Notes: generated by a model from the letters alone, not told the origin. Counted from the first letter of the stretch, positions 1 to 8,802 are shown. The stretch is 64,000 nt of DNA from SAR202 cluster bacterium bin90 (GCA_002238855.1 MPND01000018.1:1-64000); one strand, 5' to 3'. A program made the numbers and translations.

Positions 1-868
<868 letters not shown>

Positions 869-994
869 GATTCTTCACTCCGCTGCGCTGCGTTCAGAAT
901 GACGTTAGGTGGGTGGGCTGCGTTCGGAATCACGTTGGGTGGGTGGGCCGTTCGGAGTGACGTTAGGTGAGTGCGCGGCGTTCGGGATGACAAG
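869..994. repeat. Dispersed 35-bp element followed by ~30-bp tandem repeats
   Basis: Positions 869-903 match 2495-2529 with one difference (GATTCTTCACT..., ending AGAATGAC), so this is a dispersed intergenic repeat with ATTCT/AGAAT ends. It runs into imperfect tandem units of about 30 bp at 888-917, 918-947, 948-975 and a partial unit at 976-994. Each carries a CGTTCGGA-type and a GACGTTAGGTGGG-type segment. No coding role is visible. The rest of the gap up to the gene end at 1075 holds only a palindrome at 1034-1054. Confidence 0.7.
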
Positions 995-1033
995 TTATGG
1001 TATGGGGATAGGGTTAATAATGCCTTTACCCAG

Positions 1034-1054
1034 CCCCCTCCCTGGGGAGAGGGG
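1034..1054. repeat. CCCTCTCC/GGAGAGGG palindrome (imperfect copy)
   Basis: CCCCTCCCTGGGGAGAGGGG lies 20 bp past the 3' end of the frameshifted amidohydrolase. It is a diverged copy of the palindromes at 5615-5635, 18140-18160 and 23135-23155, all within about 35 bp of the 3' end of a minus-strand gene. Confidence 0.6.
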
Positions 1055-1074
1055 ATATTGTCTGTCGCGGCTCT

Positions 1075-2357
1075 TTAGATGAGGGCCTGGCGGTCGAGGC
1101 GGGTGCCGGCTAGGAAGATGTCGGCGATTTGGCGGAGGTCGGGGAGGTTGGCGAGGGGGTTGCCGTTTACTACGAGGACGTCTGCCTGTTTGCCGGGTTC
1201 GAGGGTGCCTACCTGGGAGTCGATGCAGCAGGAGCGGGCGGCGTCGCGGGTGGCGGATACGATGGCTTCCATGTTGGACATGCCTGCCATGGCGTGTGCC
1301 TCGATGTCGGTCTGGTAGTCGCCCATGGGGTAGTAGGACCATGCAGAGTCTGAGCCGGCTGCCATAATCACCCCTGCGTCTCGCATGCGGGCGAAGTGGT
1401 CCATTCTGGCGTCGGAGTTCTGGCGGAAGGTGTCGAGTTCGGCTTGCTGTGCGGCGGTGAGGCTGTCCATGTCTTCGAGCATGCGGATGCGGGCGACGCC
1501 TTGTCCGAGTGTGGGGTTGACGAATACGCCCTGCTCCGCGATGCGGTCGGAGATGTCGGGGCGGTAGGTGTCGGCACCGTCGGGGTCTTTGTGGACGCCG
1601 TGGATGATGGTATCGATGCCGGCGTCGAGTGAATTTACCATGCCCTGCGATGAGGCGCAGTGGGCTGCGGCGTGCTTGCCGAAGCGGTGTGCTTCCTCGC
1701 AGATTGCGCTCAGCTCCTCGGCATCGAAGGACGGCCTGAGCGGGTGGCTGGTGCGGGTGCTGCCGCCGGTGGCGGTGATCTTGATGAAGTCGGCGCCCTC
1801 CTTGATGAGCTGGCGGACAGCTGCGCGGCACTCGTCGGTGCCAGTTGCTGTGGTGCCGAAGTAGCTGAGGTGGCCGCCGATGATGGCGACGGGCCTGCCG
1901 GCAAGGATGAGGCGCGGTGCGGGGACGATGCCCATCTCGACGGCTTCTCGCAGCAGGAATGTGGTGCGGTTCTTGGCGCCGCAGTCGCGGAGGGTGGTTA
2001 CGCCGGAGTAGAGGTGTCGGCGGGGGGTTTCGGCGGCCCGGCCGGGGGGGACCTCGTCGGGGGGGGGTGGGGGGTGAGCACCTCGTCGGGGAGGGTTGCG
2101 AGTTCGTCACCCGCGCGACCGTCGCCGATGCCGTTGAGGTGGACATGGGAGTCCACGAGGCCGGGCAGGATGGTTGCGTCTCCGTAGTCGATCTCCTGCA
2201 CGGGCGCGCCTTCGGGAGCGTGGACGGTCTCTGCCGTGCCAATCTGCCGGACAGTGTCGCCTTCGAGGAGGATGGCTGCCTGCTCTTGTACGACTTCCGC
2301 TGCGGTGTCGATTAGGCGGGCGGCTTTTAGGAGGGTGAAGTTGGGGTTCGATGGCAT
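1075..2357 (-). pseudogene. Imidazolonepropionase-like amidohydrolase, frameshifted in a C-rich tract
   Basis: Two frames together make one metal-dependent amidohydrolase. The 5' part (ATG 2357, GGAGA ribosome site 7 nt upstream) carries the metal-binding motif SHVHLNG. The 3' part carries ADFIKITATGG (the lysine usually carboxylated), AAAHCASS and IIHGVH (metal histidines) and AAGSDSAW (catalytic Asp). The frames meet at 2039-2086, a run of C on the coding strand that also duplicates the bases GACGAGGT. Reading RAAETPRRHLYSGVTT after the tract restores the family sequence, one base out of phase. The neighbour at 2549-3916 is a paralog with the same kind of C-rich tract at the same point. It is either a real frameshift, a phase-variable tract or an assembly error. 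Confidence 0.8.
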
Positions 2358-2494
2358 GTTAGGTCTCCGGGCTGAGTGTAGTGTTTGTACCTTTCAGATT
2401 ACGCTGACAGTCTCAAGTAGTTCAACCTCTTGCGTTCATGTTCTGTCCAAAGAATTCTACGGAACTGCTGCATCGCGGCGATACGACGATTCTA

Positions 2495-2529
2495 GATTCT
2501 TCACTTCGCTGCGCTGCGTTCAGAATGAC
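2495..2529. repeat. Second copy of 35-bp dispersed element
   Basis: This is 34/35 identical to 869-903 and lies 20 bp beyond the 3' end of the second amidohydrolase. The outer ATTCT/AGAAT bases can pair. It is typical of intergenic repeat elements. Confidence 0.65.
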
Positions 2530-2548
2530 AGTATGGGAGAGGATTGTC

Positions 2549-3916
2549 CTAAATCTGGGCGGGTGGCTGGCGGACGGCGGCTATGGAGTCGTCGGAGCCG
2601 CGTTTGATCTTGCTGCCTGCGAGGAAGACGTCCTCGACGTTCCAGAGGGCGTTGATGTCGGCGGCGGGGTTGCCGCGAACTATGAGCACGTCAGCTGCCT
2701 TGCCGGGTTCTAGGGTGCCGACCGTGTCTGATACGCCGAGCGCGTCGGCTGCCCAGCTTGTTACGGATAGGACGCCTTGCATGGGGGTGTAGCCGGCGTG
2801 GACCAGCAATTCTGTTTCGTAGACGGTGTTGCCGAGCTGGTAGCTGCTCCAGGATGAGTCGGAGCCAGTGATGACCTTGACGCCCATGTCGATCATGCGG
2901 CGCGTGTGGTCGAGGCGGACGTCGAGGTTGGCGCGGGCTGTTTCAAGTTCGGATTGCTCGGGGGCGGTCAAGCCCTGTTCGTCTCGCTTGTGGGTGAGGT
3001 CCCAGGCGGTGGCGCGGCTGACCTGCAGGGTTGGGTTGACGAATGCGCCCTGCCGCTCGATGCGCTCGGCGATGTCCTCGCGGAAGTTCACCGTGCCGTC
3101 GGCGTCTAGGTGGTAGCAGTGGATGATCATGTCGACGCCGGCATCGAGGGAGTTGGCGATGCCCGCGGAGTTGGAGGAGTGGGTTGCTGTGAGCTTGCCG
3201 AACTTGCGCGCCTCGGCGGTGACGGCGCGGAGTTCGTCAATATTGAATGAAGGGAGCGTCGGGAATGATGTGCGGGTGGTGCCTCCGGTGGCGACTATCT
3301 TGATGTAGTCGGCGCCTTCCTTGATGAGCTGGCGGGTGAGTGCTCGGGCGTCGTTGGCGCCGGTGACCTCGCCGCCGAAGTAGCCCATGTGGCCACCGAT
3401 GATGGCGACGGGGTGACCGCAGAGCACCATGCGGGGGCCGATGGCAAGGCCCTCGTTGATGGCGTCGCGGAGCCTGAACATGGTGACGTTCTTGGGGCCG
3501 TTCTCGCGGATGGTGGTTACGCCGGAGAAGAGGCTTGCGCGGGCGTTGCGGGCGGGACGGGCGGGGGGGGGCTCGTCGGGGGGGCGGGCGGGGGGGTGGC
3601 CGGGCCGGGCGGGGCGGGCGGAGCGGGCGGGGAGAACCTCGTCGAGGAGCAGGGAGAGGTCGTCGCCGAGCCTGCCGTCGCCGAAGCCGTTGTGGTGGGT
3701 GTGGCAGTCGACCATGCCGGGCAAGATGGTGCAGCCGGCGTAGTGGGTGGCCTGCGCGGGTGCGCCTTCGGGGGGGCGGATGTCGGCGGCGCGGCCTACG
3801 GCGGCGATGGTGGAGCCGTCGAGGAGGACTGCGCCGTTTTCGATGGGTGCGCCGCCTCTGGCGTCGATGAGCCTGTCGGCGGTGAGGATGGTGTAGGTGG
3901 GGGCAGTGGTGGGCAT
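2549..3916 (-). CDS. Imidazolonepropionase-like amidohydrolase family protein
   Basis: A 455-residue metal-dependent hydrolase of the amidohydrolase superfamily, likely acting on a cyclic amide or related C-N bond; the substrate is not predictable. Motifs in order: CHTHHNG (two metal His), DYIKIVATGG (bridging Lys), LTATHSSNS and MIIHCYH (metal His), VITGSDSSW (catalytic Asp), and the C-terminal LEPGKAADVLIV typical of the composite beta domain. Between LLLDEVL and ASLFSGVTT sits an unusual Arg/Pro/Ala-rich insert of about 30 residues, encoded by a C-rich tract at 3541-3640. Relatives have a short helix there, and the paralog at 1075-2357 is frameshifted at the same spot. The two genes are tandem paralogs on the same strand. 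Confidence 0.85.
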   Translation of the reverse strand: MPTTAPTYTILTADRLIDARGGAPIENGAVLLDGSTIAAVGRAADIRPPEGAPAQATHYAGCTILPGMVDCHTHHNGFGDGRLGDDLSLLLDEVLPARSARPARPGHPPARPPDEPPPARPARNARASLFSGVTTIRENGPKNVTMFRLRDAINEGLAIGPRMVLCGHPVAIIGGHMGYFGGEVTGANDARALTRQLIKEGADYIKIVATGGTTRTSFPTLPSFNIDELRAVTAEARKFGKLTATHSSNSAGIANSLDAGVDMIIHCYHLDADGTVNFREDIAERIERQGAFVNPTLQVSRATAWDLTHKRDEQGLTAPEQSELETARANLDVRLDHTRRMIDMGVKVITGSDSSWSSYQLGNTVYETELLVHAGYTPMQGVLSVTSWAADALGVSDTVGTLEPGKAADVLIVRGNPAADINALWNVEDVFLAGSKIKRGSDDSIAAVRQPPAQI

Positions 3917-3931
3917 GGTATGGGGCCCTTC

Positions 3932-4288
3932 CTATACAAAGACTGCGGGTGAGACTTGGAATCTATTTGCCAGGTCGCGGATGTTCTGGACAGTCAGTTC
4001 TCGTTTGCGTTCAAGAACATTGGATACGGAATCAGGCCCGCCAATCTCAGGAATGTCGGCGACACCAAGCTCGTGCTCTTCCATTAAGAATTCAAGCGCA
4101 TCGATGCCAGTGCATTCAGGAATTGGATAGTGTCTTTCTTCATAGGCAAGTATGACTGTGCCCAATGTGTCGAGCAGGTCATAGAGTGGGTGCTGCTCGT
4201 CAGAACCTACTTCGTCAAGCAGTTCGTTCATCCGCGCTATTGCAACGTCATACTCTTCTTCATTACGAATTGTGGCGAAGGGGATCAT
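3932..4288 (-). CDS. HigA-like helix-turn-helix antitoxin, no adjacent toxin
   Basis: About 118 residues, starting at the ATG at 4288 (an upstream TTG at 4309, directly after the SDR stop, is also in frame). The N-terminus (IRNEEEYDVAIARMNEL) and the middle (YEERHYPIPE) match the HigA subgroup in which an acidic helical part precedes a C-terminal HTH. The HTH covers roughly residues 70-115 (LGVADIPEIGG, VSNVLERKRELT). Such proteins normally neutralise a HigB mRNA interferase encoded upstream. Here the upstream gene is an SDR 21 bp away, so this is an orphan antitoxin or a regulator co-transcribed with the SDR. Confidence 0.7.
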   Translation of the reverse strand: MIPFATIRNEEEYDVAIARMNELLDEVGSDEQHPLYDLLDTLGTVILAYEERHYPIPECTGIDALEFLMEEHELGVADIPEIGGPDSVSNVLERKRELTVQNIRDLANRFQVSPAVFV

Positions 4289-4309
4289 TGATTCGCACTC
4301 ATAACTCAA

Positions 4310-5068
4310 CTACATGGAGATTGCGCCGCCGTCTATTACCAGCTCGGAGCCGGTTACGTAGGAGGAGTCGTCGGAGGCGAGGTATAGGACGCCTTTCGCG
4401 ATCTCGTCAACGGTGCCGAGGCGACGCATGGGGACGCGTTCGAGGCGGGCTTCGAGGCGGCTGGGGTCGGCCATGGCGGACTGGATCATGTCTGTGTCGA
4501 TGGGGCCGGGATGGACGGAGTTGCAGCGGATGCCGTCGGCGGCGTGCTGAGAGGCGGTTACCTTGCTGAAGATGCGGACCGCGCCCTTGCTGGCGGCGTA
4601 GGCAGGCTCCTGGTGCTGGCTCTGACCGATTCCGGCTACTGAGGATATGTTGATGATGGAGCCGCCGCCCGCATTTCGCATCTCGGGTATGGAGTGCTTG
4701 GTGCCGAGGAAGACGCCCTTGGCGTTGACTTCGAAGATGCGGTCCCACTCGTCGCCGGTGCGGTCCTCGATTGCTGCCTTCTGGATGACGATGGCAGCGT
4801 TGTTTACGAGGATGTCGAGCTTGCCGTACTTGCTGACGGCGGATTCGACTGCGCTTTCCCAGTCGGCTTCGCTGGTGACGTCGAGATGGACGTAGAGGGC
4901 GTCGCCGCCGAGCTCGTTGATTTCGGCTTCGACCTGCTGGCCCTGCTCGTCGAGGATGTCGCCGAGGACGACCTTTGCGCCTTCCTGCGCGAAGATGCGT
5001 GCTTCGGCTGCGCCCTGTCCGCGCGCGCCGCCGCTGATGAGTGCTACTTTGCCGTCGAGCTTGCCCAT
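4310..5068 (-). CDS. Short-chain dehydrogenase/reductase (SDR), classical
   Basis: A 252-residue NAD(P)-dependent oxidoreductase with the full classical SDR signature: cofactor glycine motif SGGARGQG near residue 12, NNAA near 90, catalytic Ser in INISSVAG, YAASKGA (Tyr/Lys pair near 155), and HPGPIDTDM after it. An acidic residue after beta-2 (GDILDE) favours NAD over NADP. Length is normal. An upstream GGAGG supports the ATG at 5068. The substrate (3-oxoacyl, sugar or steroid-type alcohol) cannot be told from sequence. The HigA-like gene follows 21 bp downstream. Confidence 0.9.
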   Translation of the reverse strand: MGKLDGKVALISGGARGQGAAEARIFAQEGAKVVLGDILDEQGQQVEAEINELGGDALYVHLDVTSEADWESAVESAVSKYGKLDILVNNAAIVIQKAAIEDRTGDEWDRIFEVNAKGVFLGTKHSIPEMRNAGGGSIINISSVAGIGQSQHQEPAYAASKGAVRIFSKVTASQHAADGIRCNSVHPGPIDTDMIQSAMADPSRLEARLERVPMRRLGTVDEIAKGVLYLASDDSSYVTGSELVIDGGAISM

Positions 5069-5097
5069 GGTGTACCTCCGGGAGGTTGGTTTGTCTT

Positions 5098-5349
5098 TCA
5101 GTTTGTCAGTCGGTCATACTCGTTGTGGAGACCAATCCATACCCAAACGAATCCATCGTCGTCTTCAACCGCTAGTGCCCTGTATCCAAGTCCTACGCGC
5201 ACCGACCAGTATTTGCCAACCTTCTTGAAATTGAGAGACGGATGCCTTGGATTGGACTTCAGAAGATCAAAATTTCGTCTCGCGACCCGCTGAGTAGATT
5301 CTGGCAACTGATCAAAGTACCTCCAGAAGCGAGGTGCAGTGCGATGCAA
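5098..5349 (-). CDS. RelE/ParE-superfamily toxin
   Basis: 83 residues with the small alpha/beta RelE-fold pattern: PRFWRYFDQLP, a helix, LKSNPRHPSLNFKKVG, YWSVRVGLGYRAL, VWVWIGLHNEYDRL. Members act as ribosome-dependent mRNA interferases or gyrase poisons. The only sensible start is a TTG at 5349, which directly follows the antitoxin stop (TAA TTG), so translation is probably coupled. It is the second gene of a two-gene TA operon. Confidence 0.8.
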   Translation of the reverse strand: MHRTAPRFWRYFDQLPESTQRVARRNFDLLKSNPRHPSLNFKKVGKYWSVRVGLGYRALAVEDDDGFVWVWIGLHNEYDRLTN

Positions 5350-5550
5350 TTATAGTTCTCTCAGCGTTCCGTCCCTCTTTGCTGCGAGGGCTTCCGCTTC
5401 TAGGAAATCCAATTTGCCGCTCTCTGAGTCCGCTTCAATCTGCGCGTCCCATCTTTCCCAGTCAAGTTCGTTGATCCACTCAATCAGGTCTCGGTAGTCG
5501 TTCTTATCAAGCGTCAGAATCGCCTGCTGTATTTCGGAGACGCTTGTCAT
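5350..5550 (-). CDS. Antitoxin of the RelE-type module
   Basis: 66 residues, acidic: MTSVSEIQQAILTL, then WINELDWERWDAQI and a C-terminal EALAAKRDGTLREL. This pattern (helical N-terminus, WDxQIExD, LAxEALxxxRxG tail) is common in small antitoxins encoded directly before RelE/ParE toxins. It has no DNA-binding domain I can name. It starts at ATG 5550 and abuts the toxin gene with no gap. Confidence comes mainly from pairing and pattern. Confidence 0.7.
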   Translation of the reverse strand: MTSVSEIQQAILTLDKNDYRDLIEWINELDWERWDAQIEADSESGKLDFLEAEALAAKRDGTLREL

Positions 5551-5573
5551 CTATCGCTCCTTGACTTGCTGGA

Positions 5574-5635
5574 TTCCCGCCTGCGCGGGAATGACGAATA
5601 TGCCCTCACCCTAACCCTCTCCCTCAGGGAGAGGG
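5574..5635. repeat. Two intergenic palindromes in tandem
   Basis: TTCCCGC-CTGC-GCGGGAA at 5574-5591 is a perfect 7-bp inverted repeat. CCCTCTCCC-TCA-GGGAGAGGG at 5615-5635 is a perfect 9-bp inverted repeat. Both belong to repeat types seen between genes in many environmental genomes. They lie between the 3' end of the dehydrogenase gene (5659) and the antitoxin start (5550). The second palindrome recurs at 18140 and 23135. Confidence 0.75.
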
Positions 5636-5658
5636 GACAATAGGGAACCCGCTTTTGG

Positions 5659-6765
5659 CTAGTAAGTCTGGAGGTGGGGGATTGCGAGTTCGTTGCAGAT
5701 TTCTTCGAACCAGCCTATGACTTCGGTGTGGAGGGGGGTGCCGTTGGCTCGGCGGTCCTGCTCTTCTTCGTGCTCGGAGAGGCCGGGGTAGAGGACGCGC
5801 TCGCTACCGGGCTCGGGCGGGGTCTCGCGCAGGGTGCGGAGCATCTGGTCCATGTTGTCCTTGAAGGCGTCAACGTCCGTGAATGAGGCGATGTTGTACG
5901 CGGCGAAGTAGTGCTTGTAGCCGGTCTCGAAGAATTCCTCGTCGAATACGGCTGGCACGGAACCGGACAGGAAGGAACCAAGGATGTCCACAATCATGAG
6001 GAAGCCGTAGCCCTTGTGGGAGCCGTTTTCGCGGGTGCCGCCCATTGGGAGCAGGCTGCCATAGTTGACGCCTTCGCCGCCGGGAACTTCGGTCTCTTCC
6101 ATGATCGGGTTGCCCTCTTCGTCGGAGATCCAGCCGGGGAGCAGGTCTGAGCCGACCCTGCGGGCGAGCGAGAACTTGTTGCCTGCAATCTGTGATGTGG
6201 CTGCGTCGAAGAGCAGCGGGGCTTCCTGGTTGGCGGGCGCGGCGATGGAGATTGGGTTGGTGCCGAAGCGACCCTCTGCGCCGAATGTGGGCAGGACACC
6301 CCTGCCGGCGGAGGTGGCGCACATGCCTACCATGTCGTGCTGGGCGGCGTACATGGAGAAGTGTCCGACCGCGCCGAGGTGCGCGCCGTTGTTCATGGTT
6401 ACGACGCCGAAGCCTACATCGCGCGCCTTCTCGATGGCGATGTCCATTGCGCGCCTGCCGAGCACAACGCCCAAGCCCTTGTCGGCGTTGATGACTGCGG
6501 TGCCGCGCGTCTCACGCTCGATGCGCCAGTTGGGTTGCGGGTTGACCTGTCCGCTGGTGTACTGGTTGACATAGGCGCGGAGCATGTTGGAGACGCCGTG
6601 GGTCTCGACGCCGCGCAGGTCGGTCATGGCAAGGACTTCCGAGGCTTCGATGGAGTCGGACTCGGAGTTGCCCATCTTCTCGAATATCGCCTGAATGACC
6701 TCTTGCAGGGACTCGATGGGGACTCGTACTTCGTCTTTCTTGGGTACTTTGAATCGTTCGAGCAT
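5659..6765 (-). CDS. Ldh family oxidoreductase (type-2 malate/L-lactate dehydrogenase)
   Basis: 368 residues of the Ldh_2 / YlbC-YiaK family, NAD(P)-dependent 2-hydroxyacid dehydrogenases unrelated to Rossmann-fold LDH. Visible motifs: DLRGVETHGV (catalytic His region, about residue 55), VINADKGLG, NNGAHLGAVGHF, FGTNPISIAAP (cofactor site) and GSHKGYGF. The length is normal. Possible substrates are malate, lactate, ureidoglycolate or diketogulonate; the context of amidohydrolases and SDRs favours a catabolic role but does not settle it. Confidence 0.88.
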   Translation of the reverse strand: MLERFKVPKKDEVRVPIESLQEVIQAIFEKMGNSESDSIEASEVLAMTDLRGVETHGVSNMLRAYVNQYTSGQVNPQPNWRIERETRGTAVINADKGLGVVLGRRAMDIAIEKARDVGFGVVTMNNGAHLGAVGHFSMYAAQHDMVGMCATSAGRGVLPTFGAEGRFGTNPISIAAPANQEAPLLFDAATSQIAGNKFSLARRVGSDLLPGWISDEEGNPIMEETEVPGGEGVNYGSLLPMGGTRENGSHKGYGFLMIVDILGSFLSGSVPAVFDEEFFETGYKHYFAAYNIASFTDVDAFKDNMDQMLRTLRETPPEPGSERVLYPGLSEHEEEQDRRANGTPLHTEVIGWFEEICNELAIPHLQTY

Positions 6766-6861
6766 TTTTTACCTCGCGATGTTGGTTTGCCGATGTTTCG
6801 ATATGCCAGTTAACCAGCTCTGCACATGGAGAGTGGCACAGAAGTAATCGGGACTTATCCT

Positions 6862-6882
6862 AACACGAAAGCGTGTTATAAT
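6862..6882 (+). promoter_or_regulatory. Inverted repeat overlapping a TATAAT box
   Basis: AACACG-AAAG-CGTGTT (6862-6877) is a perfect 6-bp inverted repeat whose right arm runs into TATAAT (6877-6882), about 70 bp before the NHL-repeat gene. No good -35 box is present at 17 bp. This could be an activator- or repressor-controlled promoter; sequence inspection only. Confidence 0.4.
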
Positions 6883-6949
6883 TCTGCCCGTTCGCGAATT
6901 GTCTTTAACAGTGTATCAAGCGGTAAAAGCCATAAGGAGGGCTGCTCCA

Positions 6950-7876
6950 ATGGGTGAAAAGGGTCTCAGGGTCAGTTACGGAAAATATGTTTATGAGCAT
7001 GTGCCCGGATGGGGCAGTCTGCCGGACGGGTGGGAGTGGAACCACGCGGTGGGAGTGGCTGTTGACGGGCAGGACCGCATCTTCGTGTACAACCGGAGCG
7101 CGCATCCGATAATCGTGCTGGACACGGCGGGCAATGTTATCAACCACTGGGGCGAGGGTCAATTCGGCTCGGCGCACCACATCGAGGCAGGGCCGGACGG
7201 CAGCGTTTACACGACGGACATCGGCGATCATACGGTGCGGAAGTGGACGGCAGAGGGCGAGCTGCTGATGACGCTGGGCGATCCGGACAACGTGCCGGAG
7301 ATGTTCAGCGGGGAGCCGTTCAACAGGCCGACGGACATTGCGATAGCGGCGGACGGGTCGCTGTACATCTCGGACGGCTACGGGAACGCGCGCGTTCACC
7401 ACTATACGGCGACGGGTGAGCGAATACATTCGTGGGGCGAGCCGGGCGAGGGTCCAGGGCAGTTCCGCATTCCGCACGGCGTTTGCGTCAGTGCTGAGGG
7501 GCTGATCTATGTGGTGGACCGGGAGAACAGCCGCATTCAGGTGTTCACGCCGGGCGGCGAGTACCTGAGCGAGTGGGGCGGCGTACACAGGCCTGACCAC
7601 ATCGTGCAGGGGCCGGACGGCAACATGTTCGTGACGGACCTGGGCTTCCACCAGGGGCTTGGGCCTGACCAGCCCAGCCCGAATGCGCTGTCGCATCCTG
7701 CTGGCGTGAAGATTCTGACGCCGACGGGACAGTGGCTAGGCGGCTGGGGAATGAGCTCGGACACGCCGGGCGACATCATCGCGGGGCACGCGGTGGCGAT
7801 GGACTCCAAGGGTGACCTGTATGTCGGCGAGACACTGGACGGTGCGAGGGTGCAGAAGTTCGCGCGGGTTGCGTAG
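6950..7876 (+). CDS. NHL-repeat beta-propeller protein
   Basis: About 308 residues. The start is the ATG at 6950, which has AAGGAGG 9 nt upstream, rather than the earlier in-frame codon at 6899. The protein is built of repeated NHL blades of the form GVAVDGQDRIFVYN..., GPDGSVYTTDIGDHTVRKW, IAADGSLYISDGYGNARVHHY, VSAEGLIYVVDRENSRIQVF, GPDGNMFVTDLG and AMDSKGDLYVGET, consistent with a six-bladed propeller. Relatives are often labelled peptidyl-alpha-hydroxyglycine lyase-like, but catalytic function is unproven. There is no signal peptide, so it is probably cytoplasmic. A hairpin-T terminator follows the stop. Confidence 0.85.
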   Translation: MGEKGLRVSYGKYVYEHVPGWGSLPDGWEWNHAVGVAVDGQDRIFVYNRSAHPIIVLDTAGNVINHWGEGQFGSAHHIEAGPDGSVYTTDIGDHTVRKWTAEGELLMTLGDPDNVPEMFSGEPFNRPTDIAIAADGSLYISDGYGNARVHHYTATGERIHSWGEPGEGPGQFRIPHGVCVSAEGLIYVVDRENSRIQVFTPGGEYLSEWGGVHRPDHIVQGPDGNMFVTDLGFHQGLGPDQPSPNALSHPAGVKILTPTGQWLGGWGMSSDTPGDIIAGHAVAMDSKGDLYVGETLDGARVQKFARVA

Positions 7877-7902
7877 TCTTAACTAACATCGATAGACAGG
7901 AT

Positions 7903-7942
7903 GGGCAGGATTCGTTGAATGCGGGTTCTGCCCGTTTTCTTT
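7903..7942 (+). terminator. Rho-independent terminator after the NHL gene
   Basis: GGGCAGGA (7903-7910) pairs with TTCTGCCC (7926-7933) with one G-U pair, followed by GTTTTCTTT. It lies 27 bp after the NHL stop codon. Confidence 0.6.
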
Positions 7943-7972
7943 GCATGTAGAACCGTTCATTCACGAAGGCGG

Positions 7973-8197
7973 TTAAATTATCTTTCCACCTCCAAGGCCT
8001 AACAGGAAGGTAAATGACGAGAAAGCGAAAGTCCACAGGCGACTTATTGACTCTGACGTCATGGGAGCGTCGCCGTCGAGCCGGGTGTCGACATAGAAGG
8101 AAAGGGCAGTCGCTGCACCTGCGCAAATGACTGTCACTACAAAGGCAAACGCAATAAGGCAAATGAAGGGCTTTCCGCCAATTCTCTGATCAATCAC
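7973..8197 (-). CDS. Small membrane protein of unknown function
   Basis: 74 residues with two hydrophobic segments (about 12-33 CLIAFAFVVTVICAGAATAL and 55-70 FAFSSFTFLLGLG) and a short polar loop between them. No family is recognised. Its start overlaps the end of the upstream gene by 8 bp, so it is the last gene of a three-gene operon (8802 to 7973). Confidence 0.55.
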   Translation of the reverse strand: MIDQRIGGKPFICLIAFAFVVTVICAGAATALSFYVDTRLDGDAPMTSESISRLWTFAFSSFTFLLGLGGGKII

Positions 8198-8549
8198 TCT
8201 TCAGCCATACATGCCCTGTTCGGCGGTCAATCACAACAGGATGGCCCGGGTGTCGCAGGGACGACCACGTTAGCCGCAGCGTGGCAATGAGCCAGACCAG
8301 GAAGAGGTTGCGAGCTTTTCCAAGGGGCACTTCAGGAATCTCTGGGTTTCCTGCGTAGGGCGGAAGAGGAGTTATACGTGCGGAAGACGCCGCTGCAGTC
8401 AAATTCAAAGTCACTGCGCGCCCCGACCGAGAGAGTTCAGAGACAGGCAGCTCGTTCGCTGTGAATGAACCTGCGATGCCGAATGATGACGAAGATGTGC
8501 CTTCGTGATCTCCATTAGGTTGTTCAGCTATTGTTACCATATACGTCAC
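8190..8549 (-). CDS. Hypothetical protein, middle gene of a three-gene operon
   Basis: 119 residues; Ser/Thr-rich N-terminus, Pro-rich centre (ITPLPPYAGNPEIPEVPLG), one possible membrane segment (NLFLVWLIATLRLTW) and a short C-terminal strand pair ending VVIDRRTGHVWLKS. No family is recognised. It overlaps the downstream membrane protein by 8 bp and starts 7 bp after the upstream gene, so the three are almost certainly co-transcribed. Confidence 0.5.
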   Translation of the reverse strand: MTYMVTIAEQPNGDHEGTSSSSFGIAGSFTANELPVSELSRSGRAVTLNLTAAASSARITPLPPYAGNPEIPEVPLGKARNLFLVWLIATLRLTWSSLRHPGHPVVIDRRTGHVWLKSD

Positions 8550-8556
8550 CAGTGCC

Positions 8557-8802
8557 TTACCCAGCCCCTATTACGGTCGTGTTGTGCCGTACGAATAGTT
8601 CGGGTTCGCCTTCCGCAGTGTAGGCAGGATTACCTTCGTCATCAAGGACTCTGAAGATTCGCACGGCAAATGTTCTCAAGCGGACGGTGGTGCCGTCATC
8701 CAAGCTGTACTCGTTCCACTCTTCATTCCTGATCGCGAAGTCCATCTCGAGCGCGTCACGCTCGCTTCCGTCAGGAAGACGTATCTTAGTTTTGCGAGAC
8801 AC
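8557..8802 (-). CDS. Hypothetical protein, first gene of a three-gene operon
   Basis: 81 residues, beta-rich: KIRLPDGSERDALEMDF, WNEYSLDDGTTVRLRTFAVRIFRV and a C-terminal ELFVRHNTTVIGAG. The pattern resembles small soluble proteins carrying a DGT-type strand pair, but I cannot name the family. It is upstream of and tightly spaced with the two genes at 8549-7973, an arrangement suggesting a small soluble/membrane complex. Confidence 0.5.
   Translation of the reverse strand: MSRKTKIRLPDGSERDALEMDFAIRNEEWNEYSLDDGTTVRLRTFAVRIFRVLDDEGNPAYTAEGEPELFVRHNTTVIGAG

Noticed and set aside
995-2242. 415-residue minus-strand frame over the broken amidohydrolase
   Set aside because: Low-complexity Arg/Pro frame; the true product is read in the other two frames, which carry all active-site motifs.
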